Shown here piece after piece: positions 25,484 to 33,908 of a DNA stretch of 64,000 nucleotides (position 1 is the stretch's first letter; each line of letters starts with the position of its first letter). The notes under the pieces were generated by a model. That model made no database searches and had not been told where the DNA came from. It saw only the letters and a program-made list of their open reading frames with translations. The DNA is taken from positions 1 to 64,000 of the forward strand of contig NZ_OY764544.1 in assembly GCF_963668475.1 (NCBI RefSeq), given 5' to 3'. Source of the DNA: an uncultured Methanospirillum sp. Lineage in GTDB: Archaea > Halobacteriota > Methanomicrobia > Methanomicrobiales > Methanospirillaceae. A program made the position numbers and the translations under genes.

Positions 25484-26512
25484 ATGCATATTGGAGAGCG
25501 GATAAGACATGGGAGAATGAGGGCAGGACTCAGCCTGAGGGCTCTGGCTGAAAAGATTGGGATAACTGCCCCGGCACTTGGTAATTATGAGAATGGAATT
25601 ACTAATCCGGACTCATCCCGGCTGATTTCAATAGCCGAGGCGCTGAATATCCCGATTGAATATTTTTTCAGACAAGAGCCGATTATTTCGCTTACTCCGC
25701 TCGCGTACCGGAAGAAGTCACGTTTCGGAATAAAGAAAGAGGAACAGGTTATCGAAGTGACCCGTGACTGGCTTGAGCGGTTTTGTGCTATCGAAGATAT
25801 TCTTGGTGAGCAGGGAAAGCCCGATCTCCCTGAACCAGTAATCCTGTCCTCTCCTGACGAAATAGAGCAGATCGCGGCGAGCCTTCGAAATAGATGGAAT
25901 CTCGGTGTTGAACCGATTCAGAGCCTCATGGATATCATGGAACAACATGGGATCAAGGTCTGTCTCATTGATGGTCCGAAGTCGTTTGACGGGATGATCA
26001 TCATGGTGAATGAAGAACTTCCGGTGATTGTCATAAACCGGGCCATGAGTGGAGATCGGCAACGACTGACTCTTGCTCATGAACTTGGTCATCTTGTCTG
26101 CTCAATCCCTGATGACTGGTTTGATGATGCCTTGTTTCATCGGTTTGCCGGGGCTTTTCTGTTCCCGGATGAACGGGTGAAGACAGAGTTTGGTGGCGGC
26201 AGAAAAAAGATCAGCATTGAAGAGCTCTGTATCCTGAAACACCGATATGGCATCTCCATGATGGCGATATTATACCGGGCATACCATCTTGGCCTGATAT
26301 CGGCATCATTCTTAAAAAGTATGCAGATTCTGTTCAGAAAAAACGGGTGGCATGAATGCGAGCCGATGAGACCATATCCTCCGGAAGAGCCGACATACAT
26401 GAATCAACTCATCATGCGAGCATATTCTGAAGGAATGATCACCCGGACGCGGGCAAATGAGTTGTATGGCGGTGACATATCAACGATCTGTGGCTGTGAG
26501 TCCTGTTCATGA
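25484..26512 (+). CDS. XRE regulator-ImmA/IrrE metalloprotease fusion
   Basis: A 342-residue protein. Residues about 1-60 are an XRE helix-turn-helix (IGERIRHGRMRAGLSLRALA, IGITAPALGNYENG). Residues about 130-260 are a COG2856/ImmA-IrrE zinc protease domain with HELGHLV in the catalytic helix and a FAGAFLFP segment. Such proteins act as antitoxin-like or phage-repressor-cleaving regulators. Its stop overlaps the start of the PIN-like gene by four bases, so they form one unit. An upstream inverted repeat suggests autoregulation. The ATG at 25484 with AAGGGAA before it is preferred over the GTG at 25469. Confidence 0.88.
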   Translation: MHIGERIRHGRMRAGLSLRALAEKIGITAPALGNYENGITNPDSSRLISIAEALNIPIEYFFRQEPIISLTPLAYRKKSRFGIKKEEQVIEVTRDWLERFCAIEDILGEQGKPDLPEPVILSSPDEIEQIAASLRNRWNLGVEPIQSLMDIMEQHGIKVCLIDGPKSFDGMIIMVNEELPVIVINRAMSGDRQRLTLAHELGHLVCSIPDDWFDDALFHRFAGAFLFPDERVKTEFGGGRKKISIEELCILKHRYGISMMAILYRAYHLGLISASFLKSMQILFRKNGWHECEPMRPYPPEEPTYMNQLIMRAYSEGMITRTRANELYGGDISTICGCESCS

Positions 26513-27009
26513 GCAGAGATATCCTCCATCTCCTTGATTCAAGTGTTTTATTTACCTTGCAAGACGGAGGTCTGGTATCATCTCTCTGGGATCTGTATAT
26601 TTCTCTGGGAACCGTGGATCTGATTCTGGCAGAATGGAAGAGTGTTCTCCCTGACCATCTGATTTCTAGTGGTCTGGAGGTAAAACCTTTGACCGGGCCA
26701 CAACTTGCAGAATTGTTTCGTCTGGCACCTACACATAAGAGAATCAGCCCGGCTGATCTCTCTTTGTATGTTTATGCCCTTCATCATCCGGGTTGTATGA
26801 TTATTACCGGTGATAGAAGGCTACGCAGTCTGTGTGATGACCATGAAATTCCTGTTCACGGGGTGCTCTGGCTTATGGACATGATGGATGAGAGGGGAGT
26901 TGTTTCAGGATCTTATCTTGCTGATGCCCTCGAAGAGATGATCACGAAAGGGAATTTCCTTCCAGAAGGAGATTGTGATAAGAGACTGGAGAAGTGGAGA
27001 GAGCCATAA
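26509..27009 (+). CDS. PIN-like nuclease, probable toxin partner
   Basis: A 166-residue protein with a PIN pattern: first acidic site in HLLDSSVLF, Glu in LAEWKS, a central acidic site in SPADLSLYVYAL, and ITGDRRLRSLC near the end. PIN domains are Mg-dependent RNases and usually the toxin of pairs such as VapBC. Here the partner is the XRE-ImmA protein, whose gene overlaps by ATGA. The length is above a simple VapC, with an extra C-terminal helical part. Activity is inferred. Confidence 0.75.
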   Translation: MSRDILHLLDSSVLFTLQDGGLVSSLWDLYISLGTVDLILAEWKSVLPDHLISSGLEVKPLTGPQLAELFRLAPTHKRISPADLSLYVYALHHPGCMIITGDRRLRSLCDDHEIPVHGVLWLMDMMDERGVVSGSYLADALEEMITKGNFLPEGDCDKRLEKWREP

Positions 27010-27041
27010 AAGGGTACGAGAGATTATCGAGGTAAAAAATT

Positions 27042-27527
27042 ATGAGTTCAACAATGTTCAGTAAGCATCTTCGGAATTCTGAAATCGCTTTTAATTTTTG
27101 TACAAAATATGGAGGGTATTATCGGATCATTAGCGGAGATGTATTCGATGAAAATCCTCCTACAATGAGAATTTCTCAGAGGAATGATACTTTTTTCTCA
27201 TCAAAATTTAATTCAACAGAAAATGAGTCTGGGATTCCCTTTTCATTACTTGTGAACGGGACAAACCATATCGAATGTACATTTTTGAAAAGTGATCCAA
27301 GATGTACTGAAACGGCCATGATCAGAGTTGAAAACGTTGATTCATCCATCTTTTCTGATGATTTAATTGGTGGAATTATGGTAATCGCCCAGAACCAAGA
27401 AAAAAATTGGGTCGGAGTAATTCTTGATGTAGAAGATGATATTGAGAGGTTTCAATCCTTTTTCAACTTAAAATTTTCAGATACAGACGGAGTGATTGAA
27501 CCAACGTTAGGAGAATATAACTTTTAA
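27042..27527 (+). CDS. Hypothetical protein, AT-rich island gene
   Basis: A 161-residue protein, soluble and with no signal peptide or membrane segment. I recognise no family. The codon use is clearly more AT-rich than the neighbours. GAGGTAA stands before the ATG. It follows the PIN gene by 32 bases and may belong to that unit, or be an immunity or cargo gene of the island. It is convergent with the restriction enzyme gene, four bases apart. Confidence 0.65.
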   Translation: MSSTMFSKHLRNSEIAFNFCTKYGGYYRIISGDVFDENPPTMRISQRNDTFFSSKFNSTENESGIPFSLLVNGTNHIECTFLKSDPRCTETAMIRVENVDSSIFSDDLIGGIMVIAQNQEKNWVGVILDVEDDIERFQSFFNLKFSDTDGVIEPTLGEYNF

Positions 27528-27531
27528 TGTT

Positions 27532-28716
27532 TTATCTTTCGAATTGCTCCAGCCATTTGATTAAATCATCCTTTTTCATATTGTTTCTTTTCAATACATC
27601 AACGATGTCCCCTCCAGAGATTAACAACACTGGATGACCATCCTCTTTGATTTCTAAATATGCTTGACGATCTACAAAACTGGTGGTAACTAAAATTCCA
27701 AATTGTCGATATCTTAATCGAGATATGAGACGAGATGTTTGCCTGACTCCAATTGAATTATCACAACAGTAGCATTTCGCTTCTAAAGCACATTCAACAA
27801 ACAATTTCCCCCGTTCATGACCGATAAGGTATTTTCCGATAGCGTCTCTGCCTCCATCACGCCACGGTCTCGTAAGATCAAACTCAAAAAAGTGGTTATC
27901 AACCATCTTCGCAAGTTCTACAGCGAATGCTTCAAATTTATAAGGATCATCCTTGAAATAGTTATAGATGGTAAAAAGGAGTTCTCTCCCATAATCATCT
28001 GAAGGGAGTTGGTCACTCTTTGATGGAACCTTGATCTTCGGTGCATGAAGAGGTTTAATTCCTTGCAATCCTTCATTGATGAATTTTTTCCACACATCCG
28101 GTTCGAATATTTTCTCTTCTCCAGTCTCGTTTTTCAAAGCATGGAGCCACTCTTTAGGAATTGGTTCATCACTTGAATCAAGAATAGTAAAGTATGCTTC
28201 GTAATTTTGAAATCTCGTATTATCTTTAGTCCTCCAGATTGCAACGAGAGCATTATCTGGAGGGATATGCTTTGAACCGGGAGCAGCAAGACCCCGAAAC
28301 CGAACACTTCTCCCTTCTCCTATCTTTTCGATAATAAAGAATGGAGGGATAATCCTTCGTTCATCAGGAGTTGCTAATAGGAGGTTAAAGGTATCACGGA
28401 GTAACGCATTTCCACCTTTTGGTGTATCGTGCAGAGGGTATCCCGGCTTACGATTATCGCCATAATAACGAAATATTCCAGTTTCTATGTCAAGATGATC
28501 GGGCCATTCAATTTCCTCACCACTTGTATAGAGAACAACATATGCTGGCTTTCTGGAGTTATTCTTATAAGAGATGCGAAACCCACCCTGATTTCCAACC
28601 CCGGGAAATATTTTTGATATAGGGTCATCTCCGGCATGGTTCTGAACACCTCCTTCATAAATCGCGTCGATAATGAGCGGTGATGAAGTTAGTTCTGAAA
28701 AGGAGAATCTACGCAT
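27532..28716 (-). CDS. AspBHI-like modification-dependent restriction endonuclease
   Basis: A 394-residue protein. The N-terminal part (residues 1-60: FSELTSSPLIIDAIYEGG, DDPISKIFPGVGNQGGFRIS) matches the AspBHI N-terminal domain pattern, which recognises 5-methylcytosine in DNA. The C-terminal part has an Mrr-like nuclease: FEAFAVELAKMV near residue 262, then RDGGRDAIGKY and ECALEAKCYCCDNS, giving the D-ExK catalytic set. Such enzymes cut modified DNA and need no methylase, and none is seen nearby. It is AT-rich like the preceding orphan gene, fitting recent gain. It is a likely defence against phage with modified DNA. Confidence 0.82.
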   Translation of the reverse strand: MRRFSFSELTSSPLIIDAIYEGGVQNHAGDDPISKIFPGVGNQGGFRISYKNNSRKPAYVVLYTSGEEIEWPDHLDIETGIFRYYGDNRKPGYPLHDTPKGGNALLRDTFNLLLATPDERRIIPPFFIIEKIGEGRSVRFRGLAAPGSKHIPPDNALVAIWRTKDNTRFQNYEAYFTILDSSDEPIPKEWLHALKNETGEEKIFEPDVWKKFINEGLQGIKPLHAPKIKVPSKSDQLPSDDYGRELLFTIYNYFKDDPYKFEAFAVELAKMVDNHFFEFDLTRPWRDGGRDAIGKYLIGHERGKLFVECALEAKCYCCDNSIGVRQTSRLISRLRYRQFGILVTTSFVDRQAYLEIKEDGHPVLLISGGDIVDVLKRNNMKKDDLIKWLEQFER

Positions 28717-29049
28717 GATACCTTCAACGTGAAATCAAGTATAGATTACAACAAAGAGGCGTTTATCTTTTTCTTTCGGATGGAAAAAATTACTCGGCCA
28801 TATACAAATGATTAAACCTTTAGGTATAATCATTCTGAAAATAAGGGGAACCTGGGTTTTTCCGGAACATCGGAACGATCAGGTGGTGGTGAATTGACTA
28901 CAGAAATCAGGGTGCCCGAGGTTGCACCCTGCCAGTATTATGAAGGACCGGTATCGGGCCGGTCCTCCATGCTCCCCGAGCCGTGTATCACGGCATATAC
29001 GTGTCGCATCGCTTAAAATATCCCGGTTTCGAAAACCGGTCAGACTTTT
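28717..29049. other. Noncoding region with clustered hairpins
   Basis: Contains four hairpins between 28910 and 29039: GGGTGC/GCACCC (28910-28929), AGGACCGG/CCGGTCCT (28944-28966), CCGTG/CACGG (28981-28993) and CCGGTTT/AAACCGG (29023-29039). The last one lies 10 bases after the stop of the minus-strand gene at 29050 and could be its terminator. The cluster could also be a structured RNA. Confidence 0.5.
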
Positions 29050-29268
29050 TCAGGAAGAGATCTTCCCGATGATCGAGAGTGCTCCCGCCGCAAGGTCAGG
29101 AGGGGGATAATCCTCCTCCATGTGTAGAGCACCGATCACATCGCTGGCAAAGATGAGCGATTCATATGCCAGTTTCCGGTACTTCATCCAGGTCATCAGG
29201 AGCCCGATGCCATTCAGAACGGCTGCTCCGGTTGAGACCAGAGCCAGAACAAGACTACCATCCATCAT
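29050..29268 (-). CDS. Small single-helix membrane protein
   Basis: A 72-residue protein starting MMDGSLVLALVSTGAAVLNG, with one membrane helix in the first 30 residues and a soluble C-terminal part (HMEEDYPPPDLAAGAL). A strong GGAGGTGA stands before the ATG at 29268, so this start is preferred over the frame opening at 29322. Its neighbour downstream is the hairpin cluster. No family is recognised. A small membrane protein beside a structured noncoding stretch could be a type I toxin-antitoxin pair, a speculative reading. Confidence 0.6.
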   Translation of the reverse strand: MMDGSLVLALVSTGAAVLNGIGLLMTWMKYRKLAYESLIFASDVIGALHMEEDYPPPDLAAGALSIIGKISS

Positions 29269-29351
29269 ACTCACCTCCTCCCTGGGCAACCACCTCAAAC
29301 ACTTGCATCGGACCAGCAGCATAGGTCCGGCTGTTCTTTGTGGTGTTGTTA

Positions 29352-29756
29352 CTATGGGGTTTCTGTTGAGAGAGACACCTGGCCGGTCCCGTTGATTAGA
29401 ATTCTGGACCAGGTTCCTTCTTCCCTGACCTGTTTGGTCGAGATGATCTGTCCGTTTTGCATCAGCCCGGATGAAGCCAGTTCTTCTGATCGCCTCCCCT
29501 CATTCTTTGTCCCCATAAAGGAACAGAGGAACGAGGAGACATCCGGTATCCGGTAGTTTCCGGCATACTCATCATACCCGATCGCCCCCGAACTGTTCAC
29601 CCGGATGGTGGATTCAACCGGTTCGATGAACCGGATATCCTGGGAGAGGACAGCCCGGTCATCTGTGAAGAGATGCTGACTGTACGACTGGTTCAGCCCG
29701 ATGAATGATCCGGACAGCAAAGCCGCTCCATCACAACTGATGGAGGTTGAGATCAT
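29352..29756 (-). CDS. Hypothetical exported protein, possibly start-defective
   Basis: The frame is open from 29837 to 29352. The codons upstream of the first ATG (29756) encode a clear signal anchor (YNAIAFAICLFIGWQFSQ), yet that part has no ATG, GTG or TTG. Either the start codon has mutated and the gene is decaying, or an unusual start is used. The mature part is Ser-rich (SGSFIGLNQSYSQHL, NSSGAIGYDEYAGNY) and beta-like. No family is recognised. It lies upstream of the 29050 gene on the same strand. Confidence 0.45.
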   Translation of the reverse strand: MISTSISCDGAALLSGSFIGLNQSYSQHLFTDDRAVLSQDIRFIEPVESTIRVNSSGAIGYDEYAGNYRIPDVSSFLCSFMGTKNEGRRSEELASSGLMQNGQIISTKQVREEGTWSRILINGTGQVSLSTETP

Positions 29757-29837
29757 ATCAACCTGAGAGAACTGCCATCCGATAAAGAGACAGATAGCGA
29801 AGGCTATAGCGTTATATCGGTTATTTAATACCCGAAA

Positions 29838-30445
29838 TTAGATGACATCTCATGATATTATTTGGAAGATGCTCTCATTGAATCTGTAAAATATCCAGTC
29901 ATCCATCTGACCAGATATCCAAATCTTTTGAATTGCACAGGATGCCTTATGCGGATCTAAAAACCATTATTTATTGGAAGAAATTACAGATCTATGGATA
30001 TTCTGTTTTTTCCTGATCTTTAGGTAATCGAATACCAATACTTTACAAGAAATTGAGATACATTAGATAATATCATCACCTCCTTGAAAACCACAATGCA
30101 TGCGATTTAAGTAAAAATACCGGACATTTCTAAATATCCTATAAAAATAACGACAAATCGCGGATTTCAACCTCTCATCATATCCTGTCGCTATTCCTGT
30201 TTTTCCATGTGAGACATATAACTGGTCATGTTACTCGACCTTGAATATAGCGGCCTGATATAAATCGATAATTTTTTAGAATTTTCTAAAATGAGGCCCT
30301 GTATGGTGCTATTTTTGAGTCGGATCATTTCTCTAAATCAGTCTGATCAAATTGCCCTTAAAACCCGAAAATAAGCGCACTGCACAGAGTTTATATGTGA
30401 GAATAATATCAAAGGAGAATCAGCGAACGGTTAGTAAAATAATAT
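29838..30445. other. AT-rich noncoding region
   Basis: About 600 bases without a supported gene, between the island and the tRNA-Glu gene. TATA-like stretches occur (for example TTTATATGTGAG near 30390), but no RNA or repeat stands out. No repeat of the tRNA 3' end was found as an att site. Confidence 0.45.
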
Positions 30446-30519
30446 GCTGATATGGGGATTTGAACCCCAGTCGATGGAGTGAGAGTCCAACATGATTGAC
30501 CGAACTACACTATATCAGC
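30446..30519 (-). tRNA. tRNA-Glu (anticodon CTC)
   Basis: Acceptor stem GCTGATA/TATCAGC pairs perfectly, and the T arm TGGGGTTCAAATCCCCA is clear. The D arm (TAGTTCGGTCAATCAT) has the archaeal tRNA-Glu look. The anticodon loop CTCTCAC gives CTC, reading GAG. The anticodon stem has one T:T mismatch at its top as I fold it. The accessory island lies on its 3' side, a common place for integration. Confidence 0.9.
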
Positions 30520-30625
30520 AGACGCTTTAGTACATCTGCATCTTGTCCTCATGAATTTATCGTCACGATCTCTCTACTTTACACCACAAGTATATGAGGA
30601 GATTCTTCATAATTAATAAGGATAT

Positions 30626-31738
30626 ATGGCAGGAATTGAGGATCAAATAAAAGAAATAGAGGACGAGATCCAGAAAACTGTCTATAATAAAGCTACTTCC
30701 AAGCACATCGGGCGCCTGAAAGCAAAGCTTGCTAAGATGAAAGAGGACGCCGTAAACCGGGCTATGAAAGCCGGTGGCGGTGGCGAGGGGTATGCTGTCA
30801 AGAAATCAGGAGACGCTACTGTTGTCCTCGTTGGGTTCCCATCTACCGGTAAATCCACGTTACTGAATAAACTGACCGGTACAGAGAGTGAGACCGCCGC
30901 ATATGCATTCACCACCCTGACCGTTGTTCCTGGTGCCCTTGAGCACAAGGGCGCAAAGATTCAGCTTCTTGATATCCCCGGACTCATTGCTGGAGCAGCG
31001 ATGGGGAAAGGGCGTGGAAAAGAGGTTATTGCCGTTGTCAGAACAGCGGACATGATCGTCATTCTCGTGGATGTCTTCAACGAGAAACACGTTGATGTCC
31101 TGCTTCGTGAACTCTACGACGCCGGTATCAGGATTAATGTGCCAGAGCCTGATATCACCATCAAGAAGACCTCGCGCGGAGGAGTTCGGCTCAATGCTGT
31201 CGGTGCTCTCGACCTTGACATCGAAGAGGTCCGGTCTATCCTGACAGAAAACCGGATTGCAAGCGCTGATATTCTTATCCGTGGTAATGCAACCCAGGAT
31301 GACCTTATTGATGCTCTGATGGGCAGCAGAGTATATGTGCCTGCCATCGTGGTGGTCAACAAGATCGATCTCATCGATGAAGCAGAACGTACACGGATTG
31401 AGGCTGACCTCACGGAACGGTTCGATATGGAGCCGGTGATGATATCAGCAGCTGCCGGATATCACATGGAAGAACTCAAGGATGCCATCTATGACAGCCT
31501 TGGATTCATGCGGCTGTACCTGAAACCGGTAGCAGGACCCGCAGACATGGATGAACCCCTGATCATGCGTCTTGGTGCAAAAGTAGAAGATGTCTGTAGA
31601 AAACTGCACCGGGATTTTTATGATAAGTTCAGGTATGCAAGAATCTGGGGAGATTCAGTCAAACATGAGGCACAACGTGTCGGCCTTACCCATACCCTTG
31701 CAGATGAGGACATTCTGCAGATCGTTATTGAGCGGTAA
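30626..31738 (+). CDS. DRG-family GTP-binding protein
   Basis: A 370-residue GTPase of the developmentally regulated GTP-binding (Obg/DRG) type. Seen are the N-terminal helical region (IEDEIQKTVYNKATSKHIGR), the P-loop GFPSTGKST, DIPGLIAGA (G3), NKID (G4) and a C-terminal TGS domain (MRLYLKPV to HTLADEDILQIVIER). Archaea commonly have one DRG, thought to act with ribosomes in translation. Its end overlaps the convergent trm1 gene by 14 bases. Confidence 0.95.
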   Translation: MAGIEDQIKEIEDEIQKTVYNKATSKHIGRLKAKLAKMKEDAVNRAMKAGGGGEGYAVKKSGDATVVLVGFPSTGKSTLLNKLTGTESETAAYAFTTLTVVPGALEHKGAKIQLLDIPGLIAGAAMGKGRGKEVIAVVRTADMIVILVDVFNEKHVDVLLRELYDAGIRINVPEPDITIKKTSRGGVRLNAVGALDLDIEEVRSILTENRIASADILIRGNATQDDLIDALMGSRVYVPAIVVVNKIDLIDEAERTRIEADLTERFDMEPVMISAAAGYHMEELKDAIYDSLGFMRLYLKPVAGPADMDEPLIMRLGAKVEDVCRKLHRDFYDKFRYARIWGDSVKHEAQRVGLTHTLADEDILQIVIER

Positions 31739-32840
31739 GACGTTCACGAAGTATCTCAAGCGGGGCATCAGTTTTGATGCAGTATCCAGAATAATGTACC
31801 CGCGAAGCAGAATATCCCTCTTTTTGGAGTGACTCAAGCACTAAGGCTATCGGACCGGGCGAGACCCGGTATGCCTTGGCAAGTTTGTGATAATCGTATG
31901 AGTATGAGATTGCCGGCTCGTTTCTGCAACAGGTCAGGATCTTTTCAAGTTCATCAGGCTCTGCAAGACCGCTGGCAGGTAGCCGTTCTGCGAGAGTTGA
32001 CAAAAAGTCTGTGTCCTGGATTGCTCCGGTCCAGAGCGGGCCGATCGGACTGAGTGGTTTACCACAGTGTGGGCATTCCTGCTGTTCAGGAAAAAGTCCG
32101 GTCCCCTCGGTCCGGTACGGGCATGACGGGCACTGGTAGATGTACCCAAGCCTTGCCACGGTCTGATCTGCTGCCTGGGTCCCTCGTGCCAGCCTGAGAT
32201 GCAGCCTGACAAAGTGTTCATGTGCAAAACAGAACTGGGGGAGTATCCCTCTGTCGTACCGTGCAGTCATCCGGGCTGCATACCCGAGCAGGATCCGAAG
32301 CCCGACTTCCGCATGGTAGTCGGTGTTCATTGGCCTGGCCATGTACCTCCTGATCCCTGCCTTGAGATGAGCACCGCAGAGGGGCGCCGTATCGGTAGCC
32401 GTGATCCCGATCATCCTGATCGAACTCCTGATCCCTGCATCGATAAATGGTGCCGGTGTTCCGAACGGGTCGAGATCGACAAAGTCGAACGGTTCTTCTG
32501 ACATCAGAGCATTGGCATCACGACAGGTGACGGTGGCATCAAGACCGAGATGATCAGCATTTTTTCTGATAAGTGAGGTCGCGTCGGGATCGCGGTCATT
32601 TATTGTGACCTGAGTTCCGGTCTCATGTCCTACGCGGCATCCCCTGATCCCACTTGCACCCATCGCATCAAGGTAGGTCCTGGGCTCTGTGCAGGCAGCA
32701 ACAAGTACTGTTGCATCACGATTCAGGGCCATTCGTGGATTGTAGAAGATTGGAGCACTGCCTGGAGGAAAAACTGCGGTATTGTCATGCCTGGGAACCC
32801 ACAGGGAGGTACTCCCTTCTTCTATCAATTCCAACTCCAT
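31725..32840 (-). CDS. trm1: tRNA (guanine26-N2)-dimethyltransferase
   Basis: A 371-residue SAM-dependent enzyme that makes m2,2G at position 26 of tRNA. The N-terminus has VFYNPRM-like IFYNPRMALNRD, the SAM site LDAMGASGIRGCR, and DLDPFGTPAPF, the catalytic motif of Trm1. The C-terminal part has a zinc-type cluster (CPSCPYR, CPHCGKP). Its length is normal for the family. It is divergent from the tRNA-Arg and UbiA genes, with 60 bases between the trm1 start and the tRNA gene. Confidence 0.95.
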   Translation of the reverse strand: MELELIEEGSTSLWVPRHDNTAVFPPGSAPIFYNPRMALNRDATVLVAACTEPRTYLDAMGASGIRGCRVGHETGTQVTINDRDPDATSLIRKNADHLGLDATVTCRDANALMSEEPFDFVDLDPFGTPAPFIDAGIRSSIRMIGITATDTAPLCGAHLKAGIRRYMARPMNTDYHAEVGLRILLGYAARMTARYDRGILPQFCFAHEHFVRLHLRLARGTQAADQTVARLGYIYQCPSCPYRTEGTGLFPEQQECPHCGKPLSPIGPLWTGAIQDTDFLSTLAERLPASGLAEPDELEKILTCCRNEPAISYSYDYHKLAKAYRVSPGPIALVLESLQKEGYSASRVHYSGYCIKTDAPLEILRERLTAQ

Positions 32841-32900
32841 TCTTTCAAAAAATGGCCGTTCGATAGACTTATACCTTCCCGTATGCCACGTAATAAGGCA

Positions 32901-32975
32901 GGACGTGTGGCCTAGTCAGGATATGGCGTCAGCCTCCTAAGCTGAATGTCGGGGGTTCAAATCCCTCCACGTCCG
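32901..32975 (+). tRNA. tRNA-Arg (anticodon CCT)
   Basis: Acceptor stem GGACGTG/CACGTCC, D arm GCCTAGTCAGGATATGGC, anticodon arm TCAGC-CTCCTAA-GCTGA giving CCT (reads AGG), T arm CGGGGGTTCAAATCCCTCC, discriminator G. It ends 18 bases before the UbiA start, so the two are close enough to share transcription. Confidence 0.95.
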
Positions 32976-32993
32976 TATCTTTTTTATGATAGT

Positions 32994-33839
32994 ATGAAAC
33001 CTGTTGCTTTCTTCAGGATTATTCGGCCTCTCAATGCGGTTATGGCCGGATTTGCCGGAGTTCTGGCATTTGTCATCGCTACCGGCACGCTGATACCACC
33101 GGTTCTGATCATCTTCTTCATGGTTTTCCTGATCACCGCTGCCGGGAACGTGATCAACGACTACCACGATGCGGAGATCGATGCGATTAACAGGCCGGAT
33201 CGTCCGATTCCTTCCGGAGAGATCAGCAGGAGAACAGCGTTTGTATATGCAGTGCTGCTCTTTCTTGCAGCAAATATTATCGGGTTTTGCTTTGCTCCTC
33301 TACCACTCATCATCATTGCGGTTGTAAACTCAGTTCTGCTCTGGGGGTATGCATCTCACCTGAAAGTGATGCCTCTGTTTGGAAACCTCGCAGTCTCGTA
33401 TCTCTCTGCAAGCATCTTTCTCTTTGGCGGTGCCCTCCTGGGGTGGGAGGGTGTGATAGCAAATCTTCCGGTAGCAGGTGCTTCGTTCGGTGTTATCCTG
33501 GCACGGGAGTTGATCAAAGATGCTGAGGATATGCCTGGTGACCGGGAACAGGGAGCACGCACCCTGCCGATCCTCTATGGGCTCCGCATTACAGTCCTGG
33601 TTGCATCAGCAGCAGCAGTGATCGGGGTTATCATATCTCTCCTGCTCTACTTCAGATGGGGAAATTTCTATCTTACCGGAATAGCTCCTGTCGATCTGGT
33701 CATCCTCTTCGGTGCATTTCGCGCATTACGATGCAACACTCCTGATGAGATAAAAAAGTCCAAAAGTTCCCTTCTCATTAAGGTCGGGATGTTTGCATCG
33801 CTTCTGATATTCCTTGTATCTGCAGTGCTCTTTAGGTGA
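32994..33839 (+). CDS. UbiA-family prenyltransferase, likely digeranylgeranylglyceryl phosphate synthase
   Basis: A 281-residue membrane enzyme. The first prenyl-diphosphate site is NDYHDAEIDAINRPDRPIP and the second DAEDMPGDREQGARTLP, both typical of UbiA proteins. The pattern fits the archaeal enzyme that adds the second geranylgeranyl chain to geranylgeranylglyceryl phosphate, a core step of ether-lipid synthesis. The ATG at 32994 is chosen because an earlier frame opening at 32946 lies within the tRNA-Arg gene. It is convergent with the DUF116 gene, with hairpin element copy D between them. Confidence 0.9.
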   Translation: MKPVAFFRIIRPLNAVMAGFAGVLAFVIATGTLIPPVLIIFFMVFLITAAGNVINDYHDAEIDAINRPDRPIPSGEISRRTAFVYAVLLFLAANIIGFCFAPLPLIIIAVVNSVLLWGYASHLKVMPLFGNLAVSYLSASIFLFGGALLGWEGVIANLPVAGASFGVILARELIKDAEDMPGDREQGARTLPILYGLRITVLVASAAAVIGVIISLLLYFRWGNFYLTGIAPVDLVILFGAFRALRCNTPDEIKKSKSSLLIKVGMFASLLIFLVSAVLFR

Positions 33840-33840
33840 G

Positions 33841-33907
33841 AAAAAACCCCAATGGTGCCCATTGGGGGCCCCAGGGAAGATCGCTCTAATGTTTTTCACA
33901 CAAAAAG
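33841..33907 (-). repeat. Dispersed 3' hairpin element, copy D
   Basis: On the minus strand it starts immediately after the TAA of the DUF116 gene (33909). The stem is CCCCAATGGGCACCATTGGGG followed by T6. Relative to copies B and C, a C:G pair has become T:A on both arms, a compensated change. The left AT-rich half is strongly decayed. It also lies right after the UbiA stop on the other strand. Confidence 0.75.
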
Positions 33908-33908
33908 A

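Noticed and set aside
24600..30519. Integrase or att repeats expected for an integrated element
   Set aside because: No integrase or transposase frame is present and no copy of the tRNA-Glu 3' end was found, so I do not call an element with borders.
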